Assembly: GCF_047324305.1 (NCBI RefSeq)
Contig: NZ_CP178740.1
Location: 372,001-436,000 of the forward strand
Direction of reading: 5' to 3'
Length of the DNA: 64,000 nt
Source of the DNA: Acerihabitans sp047324305
GTDB lineage: Bacteria; Pseudomonadota; Gammaproteobacteria; Enterobacterales; Enterobacteriaceae
Both the position numbers and the translations under genes were made by a program. Positions within the stretch are counted from its first letter, which is position 1. Each line of letters opens with the position of its first letter. The notes below the pieces were generated by a model. That model saw nothing but the letters and a program-made list of their open reading frames with translations, had not been told where the DNA came from and ran no database searches. Of this stretch, positions 37,298 through 45,652 are shown in pieces.

Positions 37298-38004
37298 GCG
37301 AACTCGACAGCGCGCCGCTAACCATCCTTATCGTCGAGGATGAGCCCAAGCTTGGGCAATTACTGGTGGATTACCTCCAGGCGGCGGATTATCGCACCCA
37401 TTGGCTGACGCGGGGCGACGAAGTGGCCGACTATCTGCTGAAGACGCCGGCCGCGCTGGTGCTGCTGGATTTGATGCTGCCGGGCCGCGACGGCTTGTCG
37501 GTGTGCCGCGATATCCGGCGCTTTTCCGATGTGCCGATTATCATGATGACCGCCAAGACCGATGAGATCGACCGCCTGCTGGGCCTTGAAATCGGCGCGG
37601 ATGATTATATCTGCAAACCTTACAGCCCGCGGGAAGTGGTGGCCCGGGTCAAGGCCATCATGCGCCGCTGCTATCGTCCGCAGGCCTGCGCGCCGCAGCC
37701 CAGTCCGTTAAAAATCGACGAGAACAGGTTCAAGGCCAGCTACCGCGATCTGGCGCTGGATTTAACCCCGGCTGAATTCCGCCTGCTGAAAATACTGGCC
37801 GGCGCGCCCGGCCAGGTCTTCTCGCGCGAAGCCCTGCTCAACCAGCTGTATGACGATTACCGCGTGGTGACCGACCGCACCATAGACAGCCATATCAAGA
37901 ATTTACGCCGCAAGCTGGAAGCACTGGCCGACGATGTGGTGTTTATCCGCGCCGTCTACGGCATGGGCTATCGCTGGGAAGCGGAGCCCGGAGATTTAAT
38001 TTAA
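37294..38004 (+). CDS. baeR: OmpR-family response regulator BaeR
   Basis: 236 aa. The receiver domain has Asp59 in LVLLDLMLPGRDG as phosphorylation site, the acidic pair in VEDEP and the conserved lysine in MMTAKTDE. The C-terminal winged helix covers about 135-230 (LTPAEFRLLKILAG, DSHIKNLRRKLE). It activates mdtABCD, acrD and spy-type genes in E. coli. Start MSELDSAPLTILIV at the ATGA overlap with baeS. Confidence 0.95.
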   Translation: MSELDSAPLTILIVEDEPKLGQLLVDYLQAADYRTHWLTRGDEVADYLLKTPAALVLLDLMLPGRDGLSVCRDIRRFSDVPIIMMTAKTDEIDRLLGLEIGADDYICKPYSPREVVARVKAIMRRCYRPQACAPQPSPLKIDENRFKASYRDLALDLTPAEFRLLKILAGAPGQVFSREALLNQLYDDYRVVTDRTIDSHIKNLRRKLEALADDVVFIRAVYGMGYRWEAEPGDLI

Positions 38005-38089
38005 CCGATTCAGCCACGGTGACAGCCGCGATCGTCTCCTATACTTCATTTAGCGCGAAGGCGCCGTGCAACGTTGAGGAGGAGCCGAC

Positions 38090-38428
38090 ATGGCAACCGT
38101 ACATTATGAGCTGGAAAAAGTGAAGAACGGGCATTTCATATTTAAATTAAAGGGTAATAACGACGAAATCATTTTATCCAGCGCCACCTTTTGCAGCAAG
38201 GCGTCAGCGGAAAATGCCATTCGTTTCGCCCGTTACAATGCCCCCGACGAGAATAACTACGAGCTGAAAAGCAGCCGGGACCGGCATGCGTATTTTATTC
38301 TGCGGGGCGGCAATTATCAAATCCTCGGCCAAAGCGGTCCTTACAATTCCGAAACCGCCGCCCGACGAGGCATCAAAGCCGCGATGGAATGCGCCGCCAC
38401 GAAAGAGATCATGGATTTGACGGCCTGA
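38090..38428 (+). CDS. yegP: YegP, tandem DUF1508 protein (UPF0339)
   Basis: 112 aa made of two related halves: GHFIFKLKGNNDEIILSSAT...CSKASAENAIRFAR and HAYFILRGGNYQILGQSGP...NSETAARRGIKAAM. This duplication is typical for UPF0339/DUF1508. A very good AGGAGGAG sits seven bases before the ATG and TATACT (38040) is a likely -10. Cytosolic; no established function. Position after baeR as in E. coli. Confidence 0.93.
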   Translation: MATVHYELEKVKNGHFIFKLKGNNDEIILSSATFCSKASAENAIRFARYNAPDENNYELKSSRDRHAYFILRGGNYQILGQSGPYNSETAARRGIKAAMECAATKEIMDLTA

Positions 38429-38583
38429 TCCGTTCCGCCGGGGGCGCATCCGGTGTCCCCGTTGCGATGAATTAACCCTGCCTGTTAGCGGTTTTTGCTG
38501 ATCTTTTCCCCGCCAGGGGCTAAAATCCCGTGCTGCACTGCCCCCGCAGGGGCAGCCTGACTTGACATCAGACGAGATTTATC

Positions 38584-39972
38584 ATGTTTACTCCGGAATT
38601 ACTCTCACCCGCCGGTTCGTTAAAAAATATGCGTTACGCTTTTGCCTACGGCGCCGACGCGGTCTATGCCGGCCAGCCGCGCTATAGCCTGCGGGTACGC
38701 AATAACGAATTCAATCACGAAAACCTGTCCGCGGGCATTCAGGAAGCCCATAGCCTGGGTAAGAAATTCTATGTGGTGGTGAATATCGCCCCGCACAACG
38801 CCAAGCTGAAAACCTTTATCCGCGATCTCACGCCGGTGGTCGAGATGGGTCCCGACGCGCTGATCATGTCCGATCCCGGCCTGATTATGCTGGTGCGCCA
38901 GGCGTTTCCGGCCATGCCCATCCATCTGTCGGTCCAGGCCAACGCGGTAAACTGGGCAACGGTAAAATTCTGGCAGCAGGCCGGACTGACCCGGGTGATC
39001 CTTTCCCGGGAACTGTCGCTGGAGGAGATTGCGGAAATCCGGGCGCAGGTACCGGAAATCGAGCTGGAAGTGTTTGTCCACGGCGCCCTGTGCATGGCCT
39101 ATTCCGGCCGCTGCCTGCTGTCGGGATACCTCAATAAGCGCGACCCCAACCAGGGCGCCTGCACCAATGCCTGTCGCTGGGAATATAACGTGCAGGAGGG
39201 CAAGGAAGACGATGTAGGCAATATCGTTCATCAGCATGAGCCGATCGCCGTTACCCAGGTTGAGCCGACGCTCGGCATCGGCGCGCCGACCGGCAAGGTG
39301 TTCATGCTGGAAGAGGCCCAGCGCCCCGGCGAATATATGAGCGCGTTCGAGGATGAACACGGCACCTATATCATGAATTCAAAGGATCTGCGCGCCGTCG
39401 CGCACGTGGAACGCCTGACGGCGATGGGCGTGCATTCCCTGAAAATAGAAGGCCGCACCAAATCTTTTTATTATTGCGCGCGCACCGCCCAGGTCTATCG
39501 CCGGGCGATTGACGACGCCGTAGCCGGCAAGCCGTTTGACGTCTCCCTGCTCAAAACGCTTGAGGGCCTGGCGCACCGGGGTTATACCGAAGGCTTCCTG
39601 CGCCGCCATGTCCATGAGGATCAGCAGAATTACGATTACGGTTATTCTGTTTCAGACCGCCAGCAGTTCGTCGGCGAATTTACCGGCGCCCGGCGCGACG
39701 GGCTGGCCGAAGTGGACGTGAAAAACAAATTCTCCCGCGGCGACAGCGTGGAACTGATGACCCCACAAGGCAATATCAGCTTTACCCTGGAACGCATCGT
39801 CACCGGCAAAGGCGCCGACGCCGACGTGGCGCCGGGCAACGGCCATAGGGTCTACCTGCCGATCCCGGAGGCTATCGACGTGCGCTTCGCCATATTGTTG
39901 CGAAACCTGCCGGGCACCACCACGCGTAATCCGCACGGCAGCGTCGCGGCGGCGGACACCACCGCGGGCTGA
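38584..39972 (+). CDS. trhP: tRNA hydroxylation protein, U32 peptidase family (YegQ/TrhP)
   Basis: 462 aa. MFTPELLSPAGSLKNMRYAFAYGADAVYAGQPRYSLRVRNNEF is the U32 hallmark; EVFVHGALCMAYSGRCLLSGYL and ACTNACRWEY hold the clustered cysteines proposed to bind an Fe-S centre. Family knowledge assigns prephenate-dependent 5-hydroxyuridine formation at tRNA position 34. A short hairpin (TGCCCC-CGCA-GGGGCA, 38539-38554) lies in the leader. Confidence 0.94.
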   Translation: MFTPELLSPAGSLKNMRYAFAYGADAVYAGQPRYSLRVRNNEFNHENLSAGIQEAHSLGKKFYVVVNIAPHNAKLKTFIRDLTPVVEMGPDALIMSDPGLIMLVRQAFPAMPIHLSVQANAVNWATVKFWQQAGLTRVILSRELSLEEIAEIRAQVPEIELEVFVHGALCMAYSGRCLLSGYLNKRDPNQGACTNACRWEYNVQEGKEDDVGNIVHQHEPIAVTQVEPTLGIGAPTGKVFMLEEAQRPGEYMSAFEDEHGTYIMNSKDLRAVAHVERLTAMGVHSLKIEGRTKSFYYCARTAQVYRRAIDDAVAGKPFDVSLLKTLEGLAHRGYTEGFLRRHVHEDQQNYDYGYSVSDRQQFVGEFTGARRDGLAEVDVKNKFSRGDSVELMTPQGNISFTLERIVTGKGADADVAPGNGHRVYLPIPEAIDVRFAILLRNLPGTTTRNPHGSVAAADTTAG

Positions 39973-40007
39973 TCGTTCAGAGAAATTCAGCATTGGTCAT
40001 CCGGAAA

Positions 40008-40023
40008 TTAGAATTGGGTCACA
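40008..40023. promoter_or_regulatory. CRP site of the cyaR promoter
   Basis: TTAGA-ATTGGG-TCACA has a perfect right half and three of five in the left half of the CRP consensus TGTGA-N6-TCACA. Its centre (40015.5) is 41.5 bases upstream of the predicted CyaR start, the exact position of a class II CRP site. CyaR is CRP-activated in E. coli. Confidence 0.7.
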
Positions 40024-40044
40024 ATACGTACCGGAGGCAAAGCG

Positions 40045-40050
40045 TATAAT
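40045..40050 (+). promoter_or_regulatory. -10 element of cyaR
   Basis: Perfect TATAAT, six bases before the G that begins CyaR (40057). There is no good -35 hexamer, as expected where CRP binds at -41.5 and replaces that contact. Confidence 0.75.
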
Positions 40051-40056
40051 GCGCTT

Positions 40057-40144
40057 GCTGAATCAAAATGCAAAACAATGACCCAGCCTCACCAGGAACC
40101 ACCTCTTTCGCCAGCTCATCCTCCCTTGAGCTGGCTTTTTATTT
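40057..40144 (+). ncRNA. cyaR: CyaR small regulatory RNA
   Basis: Hfq-dependent trans-acting sRNA that represses ompX, nadE, luxS and yqaE in E. coli. Recognised by the 5' start GCTGAA, the invariant ACCAGGAACCACCTC seed region (40091-40105), the terminator hairpin GCCAGCTCA / TGAGCTGGC (40110-40135, perfect nine-base stem with loop TCCTCCCT) and the T-rich tail (40136-40144). Length about 88 nt versus 87 in E. coli. The genomic position, directly after yegQ, is also the E. coli one. The seed pairs with Shine-Dalgarno regions, so targets should carry GAGG-type ribosome binding sites. Confidence 0.93.
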
Positions 40145-40212
40145 GGCGAAAAGCCCCTTCATGACGCATTATCATTTCTGTATGAAAACCCCTACTTCAA
40201 GGAAAGGCATTG

Positions 40213-41124
40213 ATGCAATCAGCCATGGCAACCACTCCCGCCTCACTGCTTATCGTGAACGGCAAAAGCGCGGGTAACGAAGAGCTCAGACTGGCGGTGG
40301 AGCAGCAACGCGAAGCCGGTTTTCCGCTGCACGTGCGCGTTACCTGGGAGCATGGAGACGCGCAGCGCTACGTCGAGGAAGCCGTTCGCCTGCGGGTGGA
40401 CACGGTCATCGCCGGCGGCGGCGATGGCACCATTAACGAAATCGCCAGCGCCCTGGCGCTGCTGCCGGCGGCGCGCCGCCCTTGCCTGGGTATCCTGCCG
40501 CTGGGCACCGCCAACGATTTTGCCCTCAGCTGCGCCATTCCCCAGGAGCTGGATAAAGCGCTGATGCTGGCCATTAACGGCAAGGCGGTGGATATCGACA
40601 TCGCCCAGGTTAATCACGATCGTTATTTCATCAATATGGCCACCGGCGGCTTCGGCACCCGCATCACCGCCGAGACGCCGGCCAAGCTGAAATCCGCCCT
40701 GGGCGGCGCATCCTATTTTATCCATGGCCTGCTGCGCATGGATACCCTGAAAGCCGACAGCTGCGCAATCCGCGGCCCGGGCTTTAACTGGGCGGGCGAG
40801 GCGCTGGTTATCGGTATCGGCAACGGCCGCCAGGCCGGCGGCGGGCAGGCGCTTTGCCCGGACGCGCTGATCAACGACGGCCTGCTGCAGCTGCGCGTTT
40901 TCGCCTCGGAGGCACTGCTGCCGATCCTCCTCAACAGCCTGACCAGCGATGAGCAAAACCCCCATGTCATCGCCGCTTCTCTGCCCTGGCTTGAAATCGA
41001 GGCGCCGCATGAGGTCACCTTCAACCTCGACGGTGAGCCGCTGAAGGGAAAAAAATTCCTGATTACCATCTTGCCGGCGGCGCTGGCATGCCGTCTGCCG
41101 CCCCTTTGTCCGCTGCTGGCCTAG
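40213..41124 (+). CDS. yegS: lipid kinase YegS-like
   Basis: Diacylglycerol-kinase-catalytic-domain protein, 303 aa; E. coli YegS phosphorylates phosphatidylglycerol in vitro. The nucleotide-binding motif GGGDGTINE is at residues 68-76, followed by LGILPLGTANDFA and the NMATGGFGT segment. The ATG at 40213 is preferred (AAGGAAAGG five bases upstream) over a TTG one codon earlier. Start lies about 70 bases after the CyaR terminator. Confidence 0.92.
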   Translation: MQSAMATTPASLLIVNGKSAGNEELRLAVEQQREAGFPLHVRVTWEHGDAQRYVEEAVRLRVDTVIAGGGDGTINEIASALALLPAARRPCLGILPLGTANDFALSCAIPQELDKALMLAINGKAVDIDIAQVNHDRYFINMATGGFGTRITAETPAKLKSALGGASYFIHGLLRMDTLKADSCAIRGPGFNWAGEALVIGIGNGRQAGGGQALCPDALINDGLLQLRVFASEALLPILLNSLTSDEQNPHVIAASLPWLEIEAPHEVTFNLDGEPLKGKKFLITILPAALACRLPPLCPLLA

Positions 41125-41255
41125 GGGAACCGGCCATGTCGCCGCCAGTGATTTGATCTTACGCACATTTTCGACAGTCCGGGACGACACGCGCAAGAAT
41201 TTGTATAACAACTTAGGGTAATCTATAGGCTATGTAGCTGTTTCAGGAAGTTATC

Positions 41256-42170
41256 ATGCAAGCATTTTCACCCGCCCTGCCCGCGCCGCAAACGCTTTAC
41301 TACAGCGCCGGGGAAGCCCATCCCCTGGAGACGCTGACGGAAAAAAGCCTGTGCGGCATGGTCGAGGATATGAAAGTCACCCAGAGTGACAAAGAACATT
41401 ATATTACCGGCTGGATGGGGCCCCACAGCGTGGTGGTTATCCATAACTACCGCGAAAAGCGCGGCACCTCCAACGGTTTTGTGTTGACCAAAGAGAACCA
41501 GTACCGGCTCAGCGTGCAATCCATTGAGTTCCGCATCCCGAAATTAATCCTTTGGCTGTCGCTGCGCCGCAATCCGCGCACCATGACGCTGATTACCTAC
41601 AATACGCTGGGCGATATGGTCAGCCCGCTGATGCAGTTTCGCAATATGACCGATAAGCCGGTCAAGCGCATGCTGGAGCAGGACTGGCAGGCGCTTAACG
41701 ACTATATCGGCATGGCCTGCTGGCAGTTGGAAAACGGCAATCCGCTGTGGCATCAGCTGCTGCAGACGTTAACGCCCGACACGCTATCAGGCTTGATCAA
41801 CGCGCCGGTGTTCAGCGAAAAACGACTGCAAAAAGACGGCGAGTACGAAGGTTTCTGGGCCGGGAATGTCTTTATCGGCCGCTGTCTCGGCCCTTATCCG
41901 GCGCTGCAATTATTATGGCGCGATGAAGACAACCAGATGCAGCCGGGGTATATCTATACGGCGGTACCGGAATACCGGGGCGGCACTCCCCTGCCGTCAT
42001 TGCGCATCCGCCCGCACCGCGGCGAGAACAGTTATTTGCTCAACGCCTTCGACGCCCGGCATCTGCACGACGCCCGCTCGCTGCTTAACTTTGCCCAGGG
42101 CATTCTCACCGGAATGTCACCACCACTGGTGGAAATGATGGACCGGCCCGATCCCCTGCCCGACCTGTAG
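41256..42170 (+). CDS. hypothetical protein, 304 aa
   Basis: I do not recognise this protein. It has AGGAAG ahead of the ATG and enterobacterial codon use, so it is probably real. There is no signal peptide or long hydrophobic helix; it is rich in Trp and Tyr (e.g. GMACWQLENGNPLWHQLL, YEGFWAGNVFIGRC) with a C-terminal DARSLLNFAQGIL helix, suggesting a soluble globular protein. A weak promoter TTGTAT-N17-TATAGG (41201-41229) precedes it. Its last 54 bases overlap the 3' end of thiD on the other strand, so the two messages are antisense there. No function is proposed. Confidence 0.72.
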   Translation: MQAFSPALPAPQTLYYSAGEAHPLETLTEKSLCGMVEDMKVTQSDKEHYITGWMGPHSVVVIHNYREKRGTSNGFVLTKENQYRLSVQSIEFRIPKLILWLSLRRNPRTMTLITYNTLGDMVSPLMQFRNMTDKPVKRMLEQDWQALNDYIGMACWQLENGNPLWHQLLQTLTPDTLSGLINAPVFSEKRLQKDGEYEGFWAGNVFIGRCLGPYPALQLLWRDEDNQMQPGYIYTAVPEYRGGTPLPSLRIRPHRGENSYLLNAFDARHLHDARSLLNFAQGILTGMSPPLVEMMDRPDPLPDL

Positions 42171-42920
42171 ATCATCCGCATGCAGCAGCGCCTGCTGCAG
42201 CCAGGCTTTGGCCGCCGCGAGCGTTTGCGCCCAGTCGTCATGCAGCGGACGCAGGGCCGCCAGCGCGGCGGAGAGCGTGCAACCGGTGCCATGGGTATGC
42301 CGGGTGTTCACCCTGACGGCGTCGAAACGCCGTTCGTCCGTGGCGGTGATAAGCCAGTCGGGACTGGAGTCGCCATGCAGGTGGCCGCCCTTCATCACCA
42401 CCGCCTGGCAGCCGTAGGCCAGGAGTTCCCGGCCCTGCCGGCGCATTTCCTCCTCGCTGGCGGCGGCGCGGCAGCCCAGCAGCGCCGCCGCTTCCGGCAA
42501 ATTAGGGGTGATGATGGACGCCAGCGGCAATAAGACATCCCGCACGGCGCTCACGGCATCCGGCGACAGCAGGAAATCGCCGCTTTTCGCCACCATCACG
42601 GTATCGAGCACCACATAGGGTATGGGATATTGCCGCAGTTTTGCCGCCACCGTCCGCACGATGTCCGCCTGCCCGAGCATGCCGATTTTAGCGCTGTCGA
42701 TACGCAGGTCACCGAGCACGGAATCCAGCTGGGCGGCGACGAATTCAGCGCTGATAGGATAGATGGACTGCACGCCGCGGGTATTTTGCGCCACCAGCGC
42801 GGTGATGACCGTGGCGCCATAGGCGCCAAGCGCCGAGAAGGTTTTTAAATCAGCCTGGATACCGGCGCCGCCGCTGGGATCGGTGCCGGCGATACTGAGC
42901 AGGTTATGGCAGCGCTTCAT
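42117..42920 (-). CDS. thiD: hydroxymethylpyrimidine / phosphomethylpyrimidine kinase
   Basis: Phosphorylates HMP and HMP-P in thiamine synthesis. 267 aa. MKRCHNLLSIAGTDPSGGAGIQADLKTFSALG is diagnostic; VVLDTVMVAKSGD and NTRHTHGTGCTLSAALAA (anion hole and catalytic Cys) are intact. The ATG overlaps the thiM stop by four bases, with GGAGG seven bases upstream. The end (GPVHHFHQWW) is family-like, so the overlap with the convergent gene at 41256 is not due to a read-through extension of thiD. Confidence 0.95.
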   Translation of the reverse strand: MKRCHNLLSIAGTDPSGGAGIQADLKTFSALGAYGATVITALVAQNTRGVQSIYPISAEFVAAQLDSVLGDLRIDSAKIGMLGQADIVRTVAAKLRQYPIPYVVLDTVMVAKSGDFLLSPDAVSAVRDVLLPLASIITPNLPEAAALLGCRAAASEEEMRRQGRELLAYGCQAVVMKGGHLHGDSSPDWLITATDERRFDAVRVNTRHTHGTGCTLSAALAALRPLHDDWAQTLAAAKAWLQQALLHADDLQVGQGIGPVHHFHQWW

Positions 42921-43711
42921 TGTATATCCTCCTCCTGCAGGCCGTACAGCCGGTCGAGGAAGCCGACGGCAAAGCTGCCCGGACCCGCCGCGTCCCGGGC
43001 GGTTAACCGCCCGGCCCGCGCCATGATCCTGCAGGCGGCGGCCAGATGCTGCAACCGATCGCCCGGCAGGGCGCAAAACGCCGCCGCCACGGCCGATAAG
43101 GCGCAGCCGGTACCGGTGACGCGCGTCATCATGGCGTCGCCGTCGGTTACGGACCAGACCCGATCGCCGTCGGTGATAAAATCCACCCGGCCGGTAACCG
43201 CGACCAGGGTGCCATAGTCCGCGGCCAGCTGGCGGGCAAAAGGCAGGGCGTGGCGGGAGTCGTCGGCGCTGTCCACGCCGCGGCCCAGGGCCGGCTGCCC
43301 GGCCAGCGCCAAGATTTCCGAGGCATTGGCGCGAATGGCGGCGGGTTTTAACGTCAATATGCCCCGGGCAAATTCAGTACGGAAGGTTAATGCGCCCACG
43401 GCCACCGGATCCAGCACCCATGGCGTGCCGGCCTGATTGGCCGACGTAATGGCGGCCATCATCGCCTCGGCCCGCGGCGCGGTCAGCGTGCCGATATTCA
43501 CCAGCAGCGCATCGGCCATGGCGGCGAACTGAACCGCCTCACGGGGTTCGATCACCATGGCCGGGGCGGCGCCGACGGCCAGGAGCGCATTGGCGGTAAA
43601 CGCCTGTACCACGTCATTGGTCATACAATGGACTAATGGCTTGCGCTGGCGCAGCAGGGTAAGGGAAGACGCGGCGGCTAAGCCGGGCAGTTCGGCAGGT
43701 TCGGTAATCAT
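42917..43711 (-). CDS. thiM: hydroxyethylthiazole kinase
   Basis: Salvages the thiazole moiety for thiamine synthesis. 264 aa. Conserved LVHCMTNDVVQAFTANALLAVGAAPAM, the LDPVAVGA segment and the VTGTGCALSAVAAAF anion-hole/catalytic cysteine region. It sits behind a TPP riboswitch and is coupled to thiD. No thiE is linked, so this is a salvage pair. Confidence 0.95.
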   Translation of the reverse strand: MITEPAELPGLAAASSLTLLRQRKPLVHCMTNDVVQAFTANALLAVGAAPAMVIEPREAVQFAAMADALLVNIGTLTAPRAEAMMAAITSANQAGTPWVLDPVAVGALTFRTEFARGILTLKPAAIRANASEILALAGQPALGRGVDSADDSRHALPFARQLAADYGTLVAVTGRVDFITDGDRVWSVTDGDAMMTRVTGTGCALSAVAAAFCALPGDRLQHLAAACRIMARAGRLTARDAAGPGSFAVGFLDRLYGLQEEDIQ

Positions 43712-43763
43712 AGCGCTCCCAGCCGGCGCTGAGGAAGACGGACCCGGCGGGACAACAGGCCGT

Positions 43764-43847
43764 GACTTCCCTACGCTGGCATTATCCAGATCAGGTCATA
43801 CGGGTAAAATCTCAGTCCGGCGCACAGCGGCGGACACCCCGAGTCAA
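43764..43847 (-). promoter_or_regulatory. TPP riboswitch upstream of thiM
   Basis: On the minus strand the aptamer begins ACTCGGGGTG (43844-43835) and contains CTGAGA, the ACCCGTATGACCTGATC and TGGATAATGCCAGCGTAGG blocks, ending with GGAAGTC (about 43764): all the conserved parts of the THI element. About 50 bases separate it from the thiM ATG. There AGCGC and GCGCT flank the GGGAG ribosome binding site, so TPP probably controls translation start, as for E. coli thiM. Confidence 0.95.
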
Positions 43848-43855
43848 GTGGCATG

Positions 43856-43884
43856 ATTATCCGGCGGGCGGGAGAAAAGATCAA
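43856..43884 (-). promoter_or_regulatory. promoter of the thiM riboswitch transcript
   Basis: Minus-strand TTGATC (43884-43879), 17 bases, GATAAT (43861-43856). Transcription would begin near 43849, just before the aptamer, which is the expected arrangement. Confidence 0.65.
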
Positions 43885-43894
43885 TGGTGAGTTT

Positions 43895-43922
43895 GCCGGC
43901 GGAGCCTGGTCCCTCCGCCGGC
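43895..43922. terminator. perfect GC-rich hairpin between the 43966 gene and thiM
   Basis: GCCGGCGGAG and CTCCGCCGGC form a perfect ten-base stem with an eight-base loop. It follows the minus-strand gene ending at 43966 and lies just upstream of the thiM promoter. There is no clear T-run on either strand, so it may be a Rho-assisted terminator or a barrier hairpin. Confidence 0.5.
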
Positions 43923-43965
43923 GTCGATCTCATAAACACAATTATCAGCAGACTTAATAATAAGG

Positions 43966-44301
43966 CTATGAGCAGGGCCGCTGGGGACTGACCAACATCC
44001 GGCCGTAACAAACGTCCCCGCAGAATTGCGCACCCGTGGCACCGGTGGGCGTCAACCACCACTGCGCACTGTCCCCGGCCCCCTCCAGGCGGGCAAATCC
44101 CGCCTCGGCCAGCGCGCTTAACCGCCCGGCCAGCCAGGGATCGTCTTTTATCGGCGGGGAAAAGCGCCAACGGGGCTCAGCATGACAAAACATTGGCTTA
44201 TTATTCATGAGATCGATTAAAATTATTTTATGGAGATGCTCAGAGGAATATGCCGTTAATGAAAACAAAGCTAATAAATTAAAAAGACAGAATCTAATCA
44301 T
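43966..44301 (-). CDS. small putative secreted cysteine-containing protein
   Basis: 111 aa, family not recognised. The ATG at 44301 has GAAGG five bases upstream. The N-terminus MIRFCLFNLLALFSLTAYSSE looks like a signal peptide. The rest has a compact pattern (RLSALAEAGFARLEG, WWLTPTG) and two cysteines in QFCGDVCYGRMLV. The first third is AT-rich, the remainder GC-rich, so the gene may straddle a junction. A second frame on the same strand (43844-44170) also stays open but has no start signal. Confidence 0.45.
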   Translation of the reverse strand: MIRFCLFNLLALFSLTAYSSEHLHKIILIDLMNNKPMFCHAEPRWRFSPPIKDDPWLAGRLSALAEAGFARLEGAGDSAQWWLTPTGATGAQFCGDVCYGRMLVSPQRPCS

Positions 44302-44496
44302 GCCTACCTTCAACAGCCAGAAGAATCACCGGGCAATGATAGCATCAAATTTCTCGCGGCAACGCCTGCATCTTAAACACTATATAAATGATTGCAAATA
44401 TATTGGCAACGCTGTCCATTTTAAGCCGACAGCATAATAAAACTCCCACAGATGGACAGGGTTGTGATCACGTTGCGCGAAATGATAAATGGATAG

Positions 44497-45228
44497 TTAA
44501 CCAAATAATTTAAGTTCCGTGGCCCGGCTGATGGCATGTTTTGCATTCGTAACGCCTAGCTTATCAATAATATTTCTGATATGAAATTTTACCGTTCCCT
44601 CGCGTATTGCCAGGATGGTCGCGACCTCGCCATAGGTTTTTCCGACACTGGCCCAGAATAATACTTCTTTTTCCCGGGGAGACAGCGCCTGGACGTGTGA
44701 TCTCTCGCCATGGGACGTGGCGTTGGGCAACGTATTTTGCATAAAGTTCAATACCTTATCATGAGTGCTAATCAGCAGCATCTGCAGTCTTTCTTTGTTT
44801 TGCTCAATAAAATGATAAAAGTCCTCCTTTCCCTGGCGGTTGCTGATGCTTAATGTAGCCAGGTTGTTATCGCAATCATGCAACGTAAAAGTGTAGCCGC
44901 TGTCAAGCCGGTAATATTTTGACAGCCTGAAAAAGCTATGCTCTTGTATTATCGACGGATTATCAGGCCAAAAAAAAGGGGTGAATTTCCGGCAGGCGAT
45001 GAGCATCACCGGGTCGATTTTTTGATAACCGTAACTGCGGTATTGATTCAGCCAGCCGCTGGGGTAGTCGGATATTATATAGGCTGGGAAGTTATCGCTT
45101 TTATTCATCATAAAGTAGGCAAAACAGAACGCGTTGGCGTTCTTGAATATCTGCTGAAGATAAAGTTTGATTTCTATTTTCATCGTTTGGATAAAGAAAT
45201 CTTGATTATTCTCTAAGGGTTTTTCCAT
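44497..45228 (-). CDS. LuxR-family AHL-type quorum-sensing regulator (solo)
   Basis: 243 aa. The N-terminal autoinducer-binding domain keeps all ligand-contact residues: Trp59, Tyr63, Asp72-Pro73 and Trp87 (equivalent to TraR Trp57, Tyr61, Asp70, Trp85). The C-terminal LuxR HTH runs LSPREKEVLFWASVGKTYGEVA then ILAIREGTVKFHIRNIIDKLGV. No luxI-type synthase is found in the window; the acetyltransferase at 45653 is not LuxI. The overall look fits the EsaR/YenR/ExpR group of enterobacteria. The gene and flanks are AT-rich compared with the rest. Confidence 0.85.
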   Translation of the reverse strand: MEKPLENNQDFFIQTMKIEIKLYLQQIFKNANAFCFAYFMMNKSDNFPAYIISDYPSGWLNQYRSYGYQKIDPVMLIACRKFTPFFWPDNPSIIQEHSFFRLSKYYRLDSGYTFTLHDCDNNLATLSISNRQGKEDFYHFIEQNKERLQMLLISTHDKVLNFMQNTLPNATSHGERSHVQALSPREKEVLFWASVGKTYGEVATILAIREGTVKFHIRNIIDKLGVTNAKHAISRATELKLFG

Positions 45229-45652
45229 AAAATATGCCTGCCATATTAACTAACACTCATCATTTATTATCCATAAGGGGTAATAAAGAGCAGTTTCAAC
45301 ATGTAATACCGGTGGGATTTTGGATAATATAAGAGGCAGGCTATGGATGCAACCTCTAACAGTTTTATCAATCATTGCGGCGCTAATGACTGCCGCCCAG
45401 GGCTTGCGCTACCCTCATACCGGTGTTTAAGACGGTTTATCCTCAGCGGCATCCCGCGTTTATATTAATCTAGTTTAAGCTTCAGCTAGATGCGACCGGA
45501 TAATAATCGCGATCGCCTGCCGGCGGACCGCACCGCGCCGGCACCGCATCCTATACCGCCTGGAAATAATAAGCACAATATTATTTATTCCATCTATAAG
45601 TTAAACTTGATACTGAGAAGGTAACAAATCAATAAGTTAACTAAGGTTTCAG
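45229..45652. other. 424-base AT-rich intergenic region
   Basis: This separates luxR from the divergent acetyltransferase gene. I see several AT-rich promoter-like stretches but no convincing lux box and no clear gene. A 41-codon frame (45343-45468, AAGAGG before its ATG) is open but has no recognisable features. Confidence 0.5.

Noticed and set aside
43844..44170. 108-codon minus-strand frame overlapping the small secreted-protein gene
   Set aside because: No ribosome binding site, runs into the TPP aptamer and crosses the thiM promoter; its hydrophobic stretch is probably accidental.
45343..45468. 41-codon frame between luxR and the acetyltransferase gene
   Set aside because: AAGAGG precedes the ATG but the peptide has no signal, helix pattern or known relatives; kept only as a note.
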